Shown: positions 12,690 to 22,660 of the stretch, piece after piece
Numbering within the stretch: the first letter of the stretch is position 1
How the letters are laid out: each line of letters begins with the position of its first letter
IMG/VR virus record: IMGVR_UViG_3300036466_000273
Coordinates: 22,108 to 86,107 of that record
DNA length: 64,000 nt
Reading direction: 5' to 3' (one strand)
Source: a virus
Position numbers and translations under genes: made by a program
Notes under the pieces: model-generated
Told to the model about the DNA's origin: nothing
What the model saw: only the letters and a program-made list of their open reading frames with translations
Databases searched by the model: none

Positions 12690-13526
12690 ATGAATGTAAA
12701 AGAGCTACTAGATAAAAAGAAAATATATCATAAAACCTCTGGTAGAGATTTTGTCATTAATTGTCTCAACCCAGAGCATGACGACTCCAATCCTAGTATG
12801 CGAGTTGACCAAGTTCTAGGAATATTCCACTGTCTCTCATGCGGGTACAAAGGTAATATCTTTCATTATTTTGGGGAAAAATTCAATAAGATTGACACCG
12901 CCAGAGAGACACTACATCGCAAAATTGAAGATATCCGCGCCGAGTCAGTAGGATTGAGATTTCCCGAAGATTACGCATTACTAGAAACGGATTATCGTGT
13001 GTCAGTAGAAACTCTACGAGAATTCGAAGCCTTTAGATCTTCTAGTAAAGACTACTCTAACCGTATAATCTTTCCGATACGGGATTTGAAAGATAAGATA
13101 GTGTGTTTCATAGGGCGTTCAGAAGACCCCTATGAAAAGAAACAAAAGTACAAAATCTATCCTAATAGAGCTAAAGTTCCTCTTTTCCCGCTCAGCAAAG
13201 CTGTGCCCTTGCAGGGCAAATTCTTGCTAGTCGAGGGACTATTTGACATGCTTAACTTATGGGACAATGGGTATAGAAATGTTGTCTGTTCCTTTGGCAC
13301 AAGTACTGTTTCTAAGGAAAAAATAGAATTACTAAAAATGATGGGTGCAACAGGAATTGACATTTGTTTCGACCCAGACGATGCAGGACAGGCAGCTGCA
13401 GAAAAAGTAAAAGAGCTAATTGAAGAACAAGAAATGGACGTACGAAATATTAATCTAAGGGATACCGACCCGGGAGATTTAACACCAAATCGGGCATCCA
13501 GACTAAAGGAAAAATTGTATGGCTAA
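12690..13526 (+). CDS. DNA primase (CHC2 zinc finger + TOPRIM)
   Basis: At 278 residues this is a compact primase. The N-terminus has the CHC2-type zinc ligands: C25, H30, then CLSC near residue 48, in CLNPEHDDSNPSM and FHCLSCGYKGN. The C-terminal half has a TOPRIM fold: LLVEGLFDML with the catalytic Glu, and CFDPDDAGQAA with the DxD. It makes RNA primers for the DnaB-like helicase encoded upstream. It overlaps the polymerase gene by 8 bp. Confidence 0.9.
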   Translation: MNVKELLDKKKIYHKTSGRDFVINCLNPEHDDSNPSMRVDQVLGIFHCLSCGYKGNIFHYFGEKFNKIDTARETLHRKIEDIRAESVGLRFPEDYALLETDYRVSVETLREFEAFRSSSKDYSNRIIFPIRDLKDKIVCFIGRSEDPYEKKQKYKIYPNRAKVPLFPLSKAVPLQGKFLLVEGLFDMLNLWDNGYRNVVCSFGTSTVSKEKIELLKMMGATGIDICFDPDDAGQAAAEKVKELIEEQEMDVRNINLRDTDPGDLTPNRASRLKEKLYG

Positions 13527-15786
13527 AGTAGCAATAGTTGAAGTTAAACCTAGTAAGAATGACTATAAAGAACTTTTCAATAATGAGTTTGAATTCGATC
13601 TTTATAGGCTTACTTCTAATCCAGACTTGAAAAAAGTATTACGTAAAGATGTTGATATTGATATCAACACAGATGAGTACGAATTTGTAATTTTAGTTGG
13701 GTCTGAGTCTCTAAAGTATTTTACAAAGTACACAGCAATTACTTCTTATTCAGGAAGATTAGTAGATGATAAATTTCTTCCAGTTTTGAACCCAGCAATG
13801 ATTAGGTTTAAGCCAGAAGCTAAAAAACCTTGGATTGAAGCTAGAAACAAGATTATTAAGTATGTGAAAGGTGAAGCTTCCGAGGCTGAAATTGATAGAA
13901 GCCAATTCATCGGTATAGAAGATGAAGAGGAAGCATTGAAATACGTAAAAAATGCTATAAACTATGACGATGATGTTATAGGGCTTGACTCTGAAACATC
14001 TGCGTTGTACCCTCGAAATGGGGAAATTCTTGGCATATCTCTGACGTATAAGCCCGACTCTGGGGCTTACATCTCAGCGGATTGCATATCCCCTGAGGTA
14101 GAAGAAGCTCTACAAATGCTCTTTGATAAAAAGGCTGTAGTCTTTCATAACGCTAAATTCGACCTCGCTTTTTTTGAATATCATTTTGGCTTTAAGTTTC
14201 CTAACTTTCAAGATACAATGTTGATGCATTATACTCTTGATGAAACTCAAGGTAGTCATGGTCTAAAAGAATTAGCGATGAAGTTCACTAAGTACGGAGA
14301 CTATGAGCAGGAGTTAGTAGAGTGGCGAGAAAATTATTGTAGAAAGAATAGAATTAGAAAAGGGGATTTTACTTATGATTTGATTCCTTTTGATGTAATG
14401 TATTTCTATGCTGCCGTTGATGCTTGTGTTACGTATATGTTGTATAAGAAGTTCAAATCCTATTTGGACAGGAATGAGCGTCTTACTAATGTATACAGAA
14501 ACATTCTACTGCCAGGCTGTAGGTTCTTAACAGATATTCAAGATAATGGGGTTCCTTTCGATAAAGATAGGTTGCTATTCTCTCAAAAAATGATGGAAGA
14601 GCAGATTGCTGCAGCAGTAGAAGGTCTATCTAAATTTCCAGAAATCGCTAAAATGGAAGAAGATACTGGAAAACAGTTTAACCCTAATAGCACTGTTCAG
14701 CTCAGGAAACTATTGTTTGATTATGTAGGTCTTAAGCCCACAGGTAAACTAACTGGTAAGGGAGCACATTCTACAGATTCTGAAGTACTTGAACAGCTTT
14801 CAGAAAAACATGAGATTCCGAAGTATATTCTAGAACTAAGGAAAAGTTTGAAGATTAAATCCACTTATATTGATAAAATTATACCTCAGCTTGATAGAGA
14901 TAGTAGATTAAGAACTAATTTTAATCTTCATATGACTACCAGTGGGAGGCTGTCTTCTTCAGGTAAGCTTAATATGCAGCAACTTCCTCGCGATAACCCT
15001 ACTGTCAAGGGTTGTATAAAAGCAAGACCAGGGTATAAAATTGTTGCAATGGACTTAACCACAGCAGAGATGTATTATGCAGCAGTTCTTTCCGATGACC
15101 TTGCACTGCAAGATGTATTTAAAAGTGGAGGAGACTTTCACTCCGCGATTGCTAAGAAAGTGTTCAATCTTAAATGTCCGGTAGAAGAGGTTGCCGAATC
15201 ACACTCCGAGCTTCGTCAAGCCTGTAAGGCTATTTCCTTCGGAATCCTTTACGGGGCTTCTCCACAAAAGATAGCCGATACAGCAGGTTTATCAGTAAGT
15301 AAAGCCAAACAAGTTATTGATGATTATTTTGGAACTTTTTGGAAATTGAAAGAATGGATTGATGAGACTAGAGATTTTATCCAAACAAATGCCTACGTCT
15401 ATTCTCCCTTTGGTCGAAAACGTAGACTCCCAAATGTTAAATCCTCAGATAGAGGGATTGTCGGTCATGAACTTAGATCGGGCTTAAATTTTATAATTCA
15501 GTCGGTTAGTTCAGATATTAACCTACTAGCTGGTATTGATACACATAATGAGATAAAAGAGAAAAATATGGGAGCTAAAATCTTTGCTTTGGTACATGAC
15601 TCTATACTAGCAGAAGTCCCAGAAGAAGAAGTAGATGAATATTGTACAATGCTTGAATATCATACCCAAAAGGACAGAGGGGTAGGTATCCCAGGCACTC
15701 CAGTAGGATGTGACTTCGATATTGCGGACGACTACTCGCTAGGCAAGTTTGAGAAATTTTATGCAGATAGACTACAGGCAGCTTAA
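13519..15786 (+). CDS. family A DNA polymerase with 3'-5' exonuclease
   Basis: The 755-residue protein has a proofreading domain starting at about residue 154 (GLDSETS with D-x-E, then FHNAKFDLAFFE) and the palm and fingers of Pol I: motif A at about residue 512 (DLTTAEMYYAA, with the catalytic Asp and Glu but not the usual DYSQIELR wording), motif B RQACKAISFGILYG at about 566, and motif C VHDS at about 693. It lacks a 5' nuclease domain, which is supplied by the separate gene at 23078. Size and features match T5-type polymerase. It is the phage replicase. Confidence 0.95.
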   Translation: MAKVAIVEVKPSKNDYKELFNNEFEFDLYRLTSNPDLKKVLRKDVDIDINTDEYEFVILVGSESLKYFTKYTAITSYSGRLVDDKFLPVLNPAMIRFKPEAKKPWIEARNKIIKYVKGEASEAEIDRSQFIGIEDEEEALKYVKNAINYDDDVIGLDSETSALYPRNGEILGISLTYKPDSGAYISADCISPEVEEALQMLFDKKAVVFHNAKFDLAFFEYHFGFKFPNFQDTMLMHYTLDETQGSHGLKELAMKFTKYGDYEQELVEWRENYCRKNRIRKGDFTYDLIPFDVMYFYAAVDACVTYMLYKKFKSYLDRNERLTNVYRNILLPGCRFLTDIQDNGVPFDKDRLLFSQKMMEEQIAAAVEGLSKFPEIAKMEEDTGKQFNPNSTVQLRKLLFDYVGLKPTGKLTGKGAHSTDSEVLEQLSEKHEIPKYILELRKSLKIKSTYIDKIIPQLDRDSRLRTNFNLHMTTSGRLSSSGKLNMQQLPRDNPTVKGCIKARPGYKIVAMDLTTAEMYYAAVLSDDLALQDVFKSGGDFHSAIAKKVFNLKCPVEEVAESHSELRQACKAISFGILYGASPQKIADTAGLSVSKAKQVIDDYFGTFWKLKEWIDETRDFIQTNAYVYSPFGRKRRLPNVKSSDRGIVGHELRSGLNFIIQSVSSDINLLAGIDTHNEIKEKNMGAKIFALVHDSILAEVPEEEVDEYCTMLEYHTQKDRGVGIPGTPVGCDFDIADDYSLGKFEKFYADRLQAA

Positions 15787-16252
15787 AACTATAAAATTTC
15801 CGATATATCCTCTCCCATCAGATAATATAGAAGAGATGGATGGATTAGTATTTGAGGGCGGTTTCGTTGTAGATGATAAAAACCAAGAGGGGAAAACTTT
15901 AGGGATTCGCAGACTACAAAGTCCATATGAACTTCTTCCGCTTAGACGCTGTTATTACGAGGTTGCAGGGTTGATGCGTTCAAAAAATAGAGTATTTATA
16001 GATTCAGAAGGAAAAGTTTTTAAGTACCAAAAAACTAAAATGATGTCTGTAAAACCTCATAAAATATTAAAAGTAATTCCTAAAGATACATATTCAGTAG
16101 TAAAACTATCAAATATCTCCAATGGATTTATCATTCCGAGACCGCCCTCTCCTGGGTTAGAGTGGGCGTCAGTATTATACCTAAACAGATTTCCTTGGCT
16201 AATTTATGAATTTACTGAGGAGCAGGAACCTATAAAGAAAAGGAAGATTTAA
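15761..16252 (+). CDS. hypothetical 163-residue protein between polymerase and PhoH
   Basis: The frame overlaps the polymerase 3' end. The ATG at 15761 has GAGAA upstream; a TTG at 15749 is an alternative. The product is basic, beta-rich and contains RRLQSPYELLPLRRCYYEV and IIPRPPSPG. No domain is recognised. Its place between two conserved replication genes and its 1-bp overlap with the PhoH-like gene suggest a replication accessory role, which is inference. Confidence 0.55.
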   Translation: MQIDYRQLKTIKFPIYPLPSDNIEEMDGLVFEGGFVVDDKNQEGKTLGIRRLQSPYELLPLRRCYYEVAGLMRSKNRVFIDSEGKVFKYQKTKMMSVKPHKILKVIPKDTYSVVKLSNISNGFIIPRPPSPGLEWASVLYLNRFPWLIYEFTEEQEPIKKRKI

Positions 16253-17532
16253 TGCGGGGTAAAACCTATATAATTGATACAAATGTCTTAGTACATGACT
16301 TTCATTCCTTTCATAATATACTTACAGATAATGTAGTAGTAATCCCCTATACTGTACTAGAAGAACTTGATAAGTTAAAATCAAAAAACGATGAAGTAGG
16401 GGTAAACGCTAGAAACGTTATTCGTAAGATTGAGCAAGAACAAATAAACAATAACCCTAGAGTCATAATTGCCGAAGTAGATAACTCTATCCCTGTACCT
16501 GATGATCGTATTCTTGAGGTATGCAAAGACCTTAGAGAGGCTGAACCTACTCTAGTGAGCAAAGACGTGTGCCTTCGCACAAAAGCGCGCGCTTTTGGTA
16601 TTAGAACAGAAGATTATAAAGCAGATAAAGTAGAAGTATCAAATCTATACACTGGAATGGCTGAGGAAATTTTTGTCCCAGCCGATGTAGTTACTAATAT
16701 TTATCTACGAGGAGAGTATCTTGTAGAGGATATTGCGGGATTGCGTAAACATGTCAAACTTTATCAAAATCAAGCGGTAACGCTTGTAAATGATACGGAT
16801 TTGACTAATAGAGCCTACGCTATCCACAAAAATGGGACACTAGAGTTAATTGACAACAAAGTAAAGCCCTTTGATTTAACTCCTGCAAATCTTGAGCAAC
16901 AAATTCTAGTGAATCACTTGCTAGACCCGGAGGTTAGTTTAGTCACCGTAACTGGAGCAGCTGGTAGTGGGAAGACACTAGTTGCAGTTGCTTGTGCATT
17001 AGAGTCTGTAATGACACGTGATGAATACAGTAAAGTAACTGTTGCGAGACCGATAATGCCATTCCAGAAAGATATAGGGTTTCTTCCTGGAGACATCGCA
17101 GAGAAGGTATCACCCTGGTTTATGCCTATTGTCGATAACTTAGACTTTCTAATGCCAATGGCTAAACAGCCTAAGAGTAAATCAGGTGCTCGACTCTCAG
17201 CATTTGAAGAACTACAGGCACAAGGAATATTAGAAATGTGCCCTCTTACATTTATTCGAGGACGCAGCATGCCAGACCAGTATATTATAGTTGATGAGGC
17301 TCAGCAGGTAACTGTAGCTGAAATGAAAACTATTCTTACTCGTGTAGGGCAGGGCACAAAAATTGTACTTACAGGAGACTACAGCCAGATTGATAATCCA
17401 TACCTATCAGCTGACTCTAATGGGCTTGTACATTGTGTTGAAAAGTTTAAAGACGAAAGTATAGCAGCCCACATATCTTTGCAGAAATGCGAGCGAAGCG
17501 AGCTGGCAGAAATATCGAGTAAACTACTATGA
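16252..17532 (+). CDS. PIN-PhoH family ATPase
   Basis: The 426-residue protein combines an N-terminal PIN ribonuclease domain (TYIIDTNVLVHDF, IPYTVLEELDKLK, about residues 1-130) with a C-terminal PhoH ATPase: Walker A TGAAGSGKT (about 233-241), Walker B YIIVDEAQQ (about 344), and LTGDYSQID. This is the PhoH2/YlaK architecture, associated with RNA unwinding and cleavage. Phage PhoH proteins are widespread, but their role in infection is unsettled. It overlaps the SF2 helicase gene by 4 bp. Confidence 0.88.
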   Translation: MRGKTYIIDTNVLVHDFHSFHNILTDNVVVIPYTVLEELDKLKSKNDEVGVNARNVIRKIEQEQINNNPRVIIAEVDNSIPVPDDRILEVCKDLREAEPTLVSKDVCLRTKARAFGIRTEDYKADKVEVSNLYTGMAEEIFVPADVVTNIYLRGEYLVEDIAGLRKHVKLYQNQAVTLVNDTDLTNRAYAIHKNGTLELIDNKVKPFDLTPANLEQQILVNHLLDPEVSLVTVTGAAGSGKTLVAVACALESVMTRDEYSKVTVARPIMPFQKDIGFLPGDIAEKVSPWFMPIVDNLDFLMPMAKQPKSKSGARLSAFEELQAQGILEMCPLTFIRGRSMPDQYIIVDEAQQVTVAEMKTILTRVGQGTKIVLTGDYSQIDNPYLSADSNGLVHCVEKFKDESIAAHISLQKCERSELAEISSKLL

Positions 17533-18815
17533 AAAAAGCAATCTTATGTAATAGAATCTTTTTAGAGGTTGACGACGAGACTAGAGTTAAACTAAGAAAA
17601 GAACTAACGTATAAGATTCCTCCTACTAGGCGACACGAACCACCTCTTACAATTCGTAATGTGCAAAGCGTTATGAAAGGGGTAATTTCAATTCCTTCTG
17701 GTAGAGAGGATCTGATTCCAGAAGGGTACGAGATAGTTGACAAACGAATTAATAATCCTGTAGAGTTCCCGGAGTTTAAGTACACTCTAAGAGATTCTCA
17801 GCAAGAGATATACGACCAGATTAATTCTAGTGCAATAATAAATGCTACAGTGTCTTTTGGTAAAACTTTTACAGCTTTAGCTATTGCTGGAAAGTTAAAA
17901 CAAAAGACTTTAGTAGTAACCCACACAGTAGCTCTTAGAAATCAGTGGGAGCGAGAAATTAAAAAAGTGTATGGGATTTCTCCAAGTGTTATTGGTTCTG
18001 ACAGATTTGAATTAGCTGGGCCAATAGTAGTCGGAAATATACAAACTCTTTATAATAATATTGATCGAATTAAAAAGGAGTTTGGGACTTTAATCTTGGA
18101 CGAAATGCATCACTGCTCAGCGGCTACGTTCTCTAGAGTAGTGGATAGGTCTTGGGCTACCTATAAGATTGGGTTATCTGGCACAATAAAACGTAAAGAT
18201 GGTAAGCATGTAGTATTCACGGATTATTTTAGTGACAAGATTTTCCAACCTCCTGTAGAGAACTCTATGGAGCCTGAGATTCATCTTCATAAGTCTGAGA
18301 TAAGGCTTATTGATGGGGAAGTCCCCTGGGCTACTAAGATGAATAAGTTGGCTTATGATGAAGATTATCAACATAGTGTCGCTTTATTAGCTTCCTACTA
18401 TGCAAGTAAGGGTCATAAGGTTTTGGTGGTATCAGATAGAGTTGAATTTCTTACCACCTGCGCCGAGCTAGTCGGCTCTAATGCTATTAGTGTTACGGGC
18501 GCTATAAAGGATTTTGAAGAGCGTGAATCCTTACTAAAGCAGGTAAGCTTAGGAGAATATAATGTCCTTTGTGGTACACAAAGTATATTCTCGGAGGGGA
18601 TATCCTTAAACGAACTGTCTTGTTTAATTATGGCTACCCCTATAAATAATGAACCTTTACTTGAACAGCTAATAGGTAGAATACAACGAATCTGTGAAGG
18701 AAAACCAACCCCCGTAGTAGTAGATATAAATTTACTTGGGGGTATAGCTAAAAGACAGGCGGAAAATAGATTAGGTTTCTATCTTCGTAAAGGATGGAAA
18801 GTTAGCACCATCTAA
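17529..18815 (+). CDS. SF2 DNA helicase (T5 D10-like)
   Basis: The 428-residue protein has superfamily 2 motifs: motif I ATVSFGKTFTALAIA (about residue 104; the P-loop has FGKT rather than the classic GxGKT), motif Ia VVTHTVALRNQWE, motif II LILDEMHH (about 189), motif III LSGTIKRKDG, and motif VI QLIGRIQRICEGK. In T5 the D10 helicase lies in the same place and unwinds branched DNA. It probably works in recombination-dependent replication or late gene regulation. It overlaps the PhoH-like gene, and a promoter follows it. Confidence 0.88.
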   Translation: MKKAILCNRIFLEVDDETRVKLRKELTYKIPPTRRHEPPLTIRNVQSVMKGVISIPSGREDLIPEGYEIVDKRINNPVEFPEFKYTLRDSQQEIYDQINSSAIINATVSFGKTFTALAIAGKLKQKTLVVTHTVALRNQWEREIKKVYGISPSVIGSDRFELAGPIVVGNIQTLYNNIDRIKKEFGTLILDEMHHCSAATFSRVVDRSWATYKIGLSGTIKRKDGKHVVFTDYFSDKIFQPPVENSMEPEIHLHKSEIRLIDGEVPWATKMNKLAYDEDYQHSVALLASYYASKGHKVLVVSDRVEFLTTCAELVGSNAISVTGAIKDFEERESLLKQVSLGEYNVLCGTQSIFSEGISLNELSCLIMATPINNEPLLEQLIGRIQRICEGKPTPVVVDINLLGGIAKRQAENRLGFYLRKGWKVSTI

Positions 18816-18823
18816 AATTGTTC

Positions 18824-18852
18824 TTGACATTTACCTCAATCTTTAGTATAAT
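18824..18852 (+). promoter_or_regulatory. sigma70 promoter, early cassette for the SSB operon
   Basis: TTGACA (18824-18829), 17-bp spacer, TATAAT (18847-18852), 13 nt, then ATG at 18866, which opens an 11-codon frame ahead of the gene at 18888. It boosts SSB and the nuclease genes. Confidence 0.9.
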
Positions 18853-18887
18853 AGTAGTATAAATAATGGTTAGGAAGTATAAAAATT

Positions 18888-19292
18888 ATGGTCTTTTATA
18901 ACTGGAGGAGAATTTATGCGCTAACTAATGGGTCGTCTTTCAAAATCTTTGACGTAATTGAGTACTTAACCTACAGAAAATTACCTTGGAATAAACTATC
19001 AAAACACTATTGGGTATCCCAACATGATTGGCATGGAGATAGTTTTCTTATTAATCCGCGAGACTTACTAGAGCAAGGTCAGCTTATAACTACTAAGAGA
19101 GACATCGCCGAATACGTCGGCTTAGCTAGTATGAGAAACTACGCGGAGTATAAAGTTTTTGGTGACCCAACATTAGACTTCCTCGCCTGTAGTGGGAAGG
19201 AAGACATTATTCAACGGAATAGACTTCTACGATTAGAAGATGGTAGAGTACATTTTCTATACGAAGATGCCGTTCCAAACAAAAAGGAGTAA
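18888..19292 (+). CDS. hypothetical 134-residue protein upstream of SSB
   Basis: ATG at 18888 follows AGGAAG, slightly far upstream. The product is rich in aromatic residues (FYNWRRIYAL, KHYWVSQHDWHGDSF) and contains LLEQGQLITTKRDIAEYVGLAS, which looks like a short winged-helix or HTH segment. No family is recognised. It lies 6 bp upstream of the SSB gene in the same transcript. Confidence 0.6.
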   Translation: MVFYNWRRIYALTNGSSFKIFDVIEYLTYRKLPWNKLSKHYWVSQHDWHGDSFLINPRDLLEQGQLITTKRDIAEYVGLASMRNYAEYKVFGDPTLDFLACSGKEDIIQRNRLLRLEDGRVHFLYEDAVPNKKE

Positions 19293-19298
19293 AGTATT

Positions 19299-19943
19299 AT
19301 GGCTATTGCATTTAACAAGACTAATGGTTCAGCGAAAAAAGGTGGAGCAAAGTATTACGAGTACAAGATGGGTGATAATAAAGTACGAATCTTCGGAGAA
19401 GTGCTCCCTCGCTATATTTACTGGGTATCTGGTACAAACGGTAAAAACGTACCTTTTGAATGCCTAGCATTTAATCGAGATACTGAAACATTTGATAAAG
19501 CCGAGCGAGATTATGTACAGGAGATGTATCCAGACCTTCGCTGCAGCTGGTCTTATGCCGTTAAATGTATTCAGGATGGAGAAGTAAAAATTATGTCTCT
19601 CAAAAAGAAGCTGTTCGAGCAGATTCTCACAGCTGCCGAGGATTTGGGAGACCCTACTGACCTTGAGACAGGCTATGATATCTGTTTTAAAAAGGTAAAA
19701 ACTGGAAGTATGGCTTATAATGTGGAATACCAATTCCAGCCTCTCAAGTGTAAGCCTAGTCCAGTAACTGATGAAGAGCGTAAGCTTATTGAAGAATCAA
19801 AGCCTATTGATGAACTGCTTCCTCGTGAATCAGCCGAAGACCAGAAAAAACGACTTGATAAACTTATGAGTATGGTTGATGGTGAAGAGGAGAAGGAAGA
19901 GGAAGTTGATTCTGAAGTAGCTGACGAGTTTGATGTAGAATAA
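19299..19943 (+). CDS. gp32-like single-stranded DNA-binding protein
   Basis: This 214-residue protein starts with a basic segment (FNKTNGSAKKGGAKYYEYK) and has an OB-like core with KVRIFGEVLPRYIYWV, GTNGKNVPFECLAF, DLGDPTDLETGYDICF and VEYQFQPLKCKP. It ends in a strongly acidic tail (EEEKEEEVDSEVADEF), the hallmark of SSBs that recruit replication partners. It coats single-stranded DNA at forks and recombination intermediates. It is placed before the SbcD/SbcC nuclease genes, as expected for a T5-type replication block. Confidence 0.85.
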   Translation: MAIAFNKTNGSAKKGGAKYYEYKMGDNKVRIFGEVLPRYIYWVSGTNGKNVPFECLAFNRDTETFDKAERDYVQEMYPDLRCSWSYAVKCIQDGEVKIMSLKKKLFEQILTAAEDLGDPTDLETGYDICFKKVKTGSMAYNVEYQFQPLKCKPSPVTDEERKLIEESKPIDELLPRESAEDQKKRLDKLMSMVDGEEEKEEEVDSEVADEFDVE

Positions 19944-19944
19944 T

Positions 19945-20871
19945 ATGAAAATACTATTAACAGCAGATTATCATATAAAGTTAGGTCAGAAAAACGTGCC
20001 TTTTGATTGGGCTGTTAATAGGTTTGAAAGTTTATTTCAGCAAATTCACTCTATTGATTGTGACGTCCATGTGGTAGCCGGTGATATATTTGACCGGCTA
20101 CCATCATTGGATGAGTTAAAAGTATTTTATCAATTCGTACTAGGATGCACTGTAGATACATATATTATTGATGGTAATCATGAGGCTACTAAGAAAGGGC
20201 ACACTTTCTTAGAGAAGCTTACTGATATTGTGCAACTATTAAATCCTAAAGTTAGAATTGTCACTAGTATTGAGGAATTTGACTGGGGCACTCTGCTCCC
20301 TTACTGTAAATTAAAGCAGAAGGGAGTTTTTGCGTCTTTGGATAAGAGTAAGCCTCTTTTTACACATGTTAGAGGAGAAATTCCTCCTCATGTCAAACCA
20401 GAAATAGACTTAGACCTATTATCAGATTTTCCAGTAGTTTATGCAGGAGACCTACACTCTCATTCTAATACTCAAAGGAATATAGTATATCCAGGTTCTC
20501 CTATTACTACAAGTTTCCACCGCTCTCTAGTAAGTACAGGATATGTACTAATTGAGGATGCTAGCTGGGAGTGGCATAAATTTGAAGTTCCACAATTAAT
20601 ACGTAAGACAGTTACATCAGAAAAAGAGATGATACTGACAGATTACCATCATACTATTTATGAGTATGAAGGAAATCTAGCAGAACTATCAGATGTTAAA
20701 AATACCGAGTTACTGGATAAGAAAATAGTTAAACGTAGTTCAGAGGCATCTCTAATTCTTACTAATAATATGACTATAGAAGACGAGCTGTCTGAGTTCT
20801 TCCTGTATATTCTAGAGCTGAGCGAAGCTGAAACCAAAGAAGCTATAGGAGTTTTTCGTGATAATATTTAA
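19945..20871 (+). CDS. SbcD-like nuclease subunit (T5 D12-like)
   Basis: The 308-residue protein has the metallophosphoesterase motifs of Mre11/SbcD: DYHIKLG (D-x-H), VVAGDIFDRLPS (GDxxD), IDGNHEATKK (GNHE, about residue 74), FTHVR and GDLHSHS. These bind two metal ions for exonuclease and hairpin cleavage. It pairs with the SbcC-like ATPase encoded next (overlap 14 bp). The complex resects DNA ends during recombination-dependent replication. Confidence 0.9.
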   Translation: MKILLTADYHIKLGQKNVPFDWAVNRFESLFQQIHSIDCDVHVVAGDIFDRLPSLDELKVFYQFVLGCTVDTYIIDGNHEATKKGHTFLEKLTDIVQLLNPKVRIVTSIEEFDWGTLLPYCKLKQKGVFASLDKSKPLFTHVRGEIPPHVKPEIDLDLLSDFPVVYAGDLHSHSNTQRNIVYPGSPITTSFHRSLVSTGYVLIEDASWEWHKFEVPQLIRKTVTSEKEMILTDYHHTIYEYEGNLAELSDVKNTELLDKKIVKRSSEASLILTNNMTIEDELSEFFLYILELSEAETKEAIGVFRDNI

Positions 20872-22660
20872 AGAGTTAAAATGGGATAACTGCTTCAGTT
20901 ATGGAGTTGGTAATTCTCTTAGGCTTGATGGTGATTCCCTCACTCAGCTAGTAGCAGAGAATGGCAGCGGAAAATCCTCTATACCTCTCATTCTTGAAGA
21001 AGTGCTATTCAACAAAAACTTCAAAGGAATCAAAAAGGCGGATATTCCCAACAGGGCAGGGGATGGTACATATAGTATTTCATTATCTTTTGAAGTCGAC
21101 GGAGAAGACTATTTAGTTGATTTAAAACGTACTAAAAGTATCAAACTGAAGCTGTTCAAGAATGGGAAGGATATCTCTAGTCATACTGCTACTAGCACTT
21201 TTAAGCAGATTCAAGAAATATTAAAAATTGACTATAAAACATTCACCCAACTAGTCTACCAAGGCAATAACTCAGGGCTTCAATTCCTCACTGCTACCGA
21301 TACAACTAGAAAGAAATTTTTAATAGAACTCTTAGGGCTGGAAAAATATGTTGAGTATTATGAAACTTTTAAAGATGTGGCGAGGGAAACAAATATTTCA
21401 GTTTCTGCGCTTGAGTCTAAGTGTGAAACTATTAAAGGCTGGCTTGAAGATAATAAACTAAAAGACGATAGTGAGTGGGAAATTCAAGAAATTAATATAA
21501 GTACTGAACACTTAGAGAAAGAATTAGCTGAATTAAAAGTATCAAAAGACAACATAGAACAGACTAATCGTAAAATTACCTCTAATAACAGTAACAAGAA
21601 GCGTCTAGATGAGCTTAGTAATAAACCTAAGATTACTACTGAAACTACTAAAATAGATACGTCTAGTATTAACTCTGAAATAGGCGGTTTAAAATCTGAG
21701 CAAAGGACAATTAAAGCTCAAGTAGATAAAGTTAAGTCTGTAAACCAAGAATGCCCTACCTGTAAGCAGAAAGTTTCTGAAGAGTTTAAAGAAAACTACA
21801 TTTCTAGTAAACGAGAAGAATTTAACAAGCTAAAAGAAAAGCTTGAAAAGCTTAAAACTGAACTAAAGGGTGCACAAGAACATAATAAAGCAATAGAAGC
21901 CCAACAAGCAAGAGACAAAGAGTTTGAAAAAATCTACCAAACCATTGATAGCTCTCTCCCAGAAGAACTGCTAGTAAAAGATGACCTTGAAGAACAAATA
22001 CAGGCTCTCACTTCTAAGATTAAGGAACAGCGTAGTAAATTAAACACTATAATCGCTAAAAATCAAGAAGCTGAGCGGCATAATACCAAGGTTAAGTTAT
22101 ACAAAGAACAGAGCGCAAGTTATCTTACTAAACTAAAAGAAGCTGAAGAAGAGCTAAAGGAAGTAAAACATTATCGTAAAAGCGTAGAATTGCTTAAAAA
22201 AGCATTCTCTACTAATGGTTTATTAGCGTATAAGATAGAAAATCTTGTAAAAGAGTTGGAGGATTTAGCTAATACTTATTTAGCTGAGTTAAGCGACGGT
22301 AGATTTACTATAGACTTCTTTGTTGAAAAAGACAAGCTAAATATCAATATTACAGATGAAGGCAAAGATACGCTAATCACCGCTCTTTCCAGCGGAGAAT
22401 TAGCACGGGTTAATATAGCTACTCTATTAGCGATAAGAAGTCTAATGAATAGTATTTCTAAATCTAGGATAAATACTTTATTCTTGGATGAAATTATTAA
22501 TACACTAGACGAGTTTGGTAGAGAGAAGTTAATTGAAGTACTTTCTAAAGAAAAGAACTTAAATAGTTTTGTCGTATCACACGGCTGGGAACATCCGATG
22601 CTAACTAAAGTAGGGATTAGCAAGGAGGAAGGAATAAGTAGAATAGACTATGGCGGTTGA
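20858..22660 (+). CDS. SbcC-like ATPase subunit (T5 D13-like)
   Basis: The 600-residue Rad50/SbcC-type protein has Walker A ENGSGKSS at about residues 33-40, long coiled-coil arms on either side of a zinc hook CPTC at about 298, the ABC signature LSSGELARVNIA at about 509, and Walker B TLFLDEIINTL at about 541. The coils are short compared with E. coli SbcC, as usual in phages. It acts with the SbcD-like nuclease. Its 3' end overlaps the D14-like gene by 11 bp. Confidence 0.92.
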   Translation: MIIFKELKWDNCFSYGVGNSLRLDGDSLTQLVAENGSGKSSIPLILEEVLFNKNFKGIKKADIPNRAGDGTYSISLSFEVDGEDYLVDLKRTKSIKLKLFKNGKDISSHTATSTFKQIQEILKIDYKTFTQLVYQGNNSGLQFLTATDTTRKKFLIELLGLEKYVEYYETFKDVARETNISVSALESKCETIKGWLEDNKLKDDSEWEIQEINISTEHLEKELAELKVSKDNIEQTNRKITSNNSNKKRLDELSNKPKITTETTKIDTSSINSEIGGLKSEQRTIKAQVDKVKSVNQECPTCKQKVSEEFKENYISSKREEFNKLKEKLEKLKTELKGAQEHNKAIEAQQARDKEFEKIYQTIDSSLPEELLVKDDLEEQIQALTSKIKEQRSKLNTIIAKNQEAERHNTKVKLYKEQSASYLTKLKEAEEELKEVKHYRKSVELLKKAFSTNGLLAYKIENLVKELEDLANTYLAELSDGRFTIDFFVEKDKLNINITDEGKDTLITALSSGELARVNIATLLAIRSLMNSISKSRINTLFLDEIINTLDEFGREKLIEVLSKEKNLNSFVVSHGWEHPMLTKVGISKEEGISRIDYGG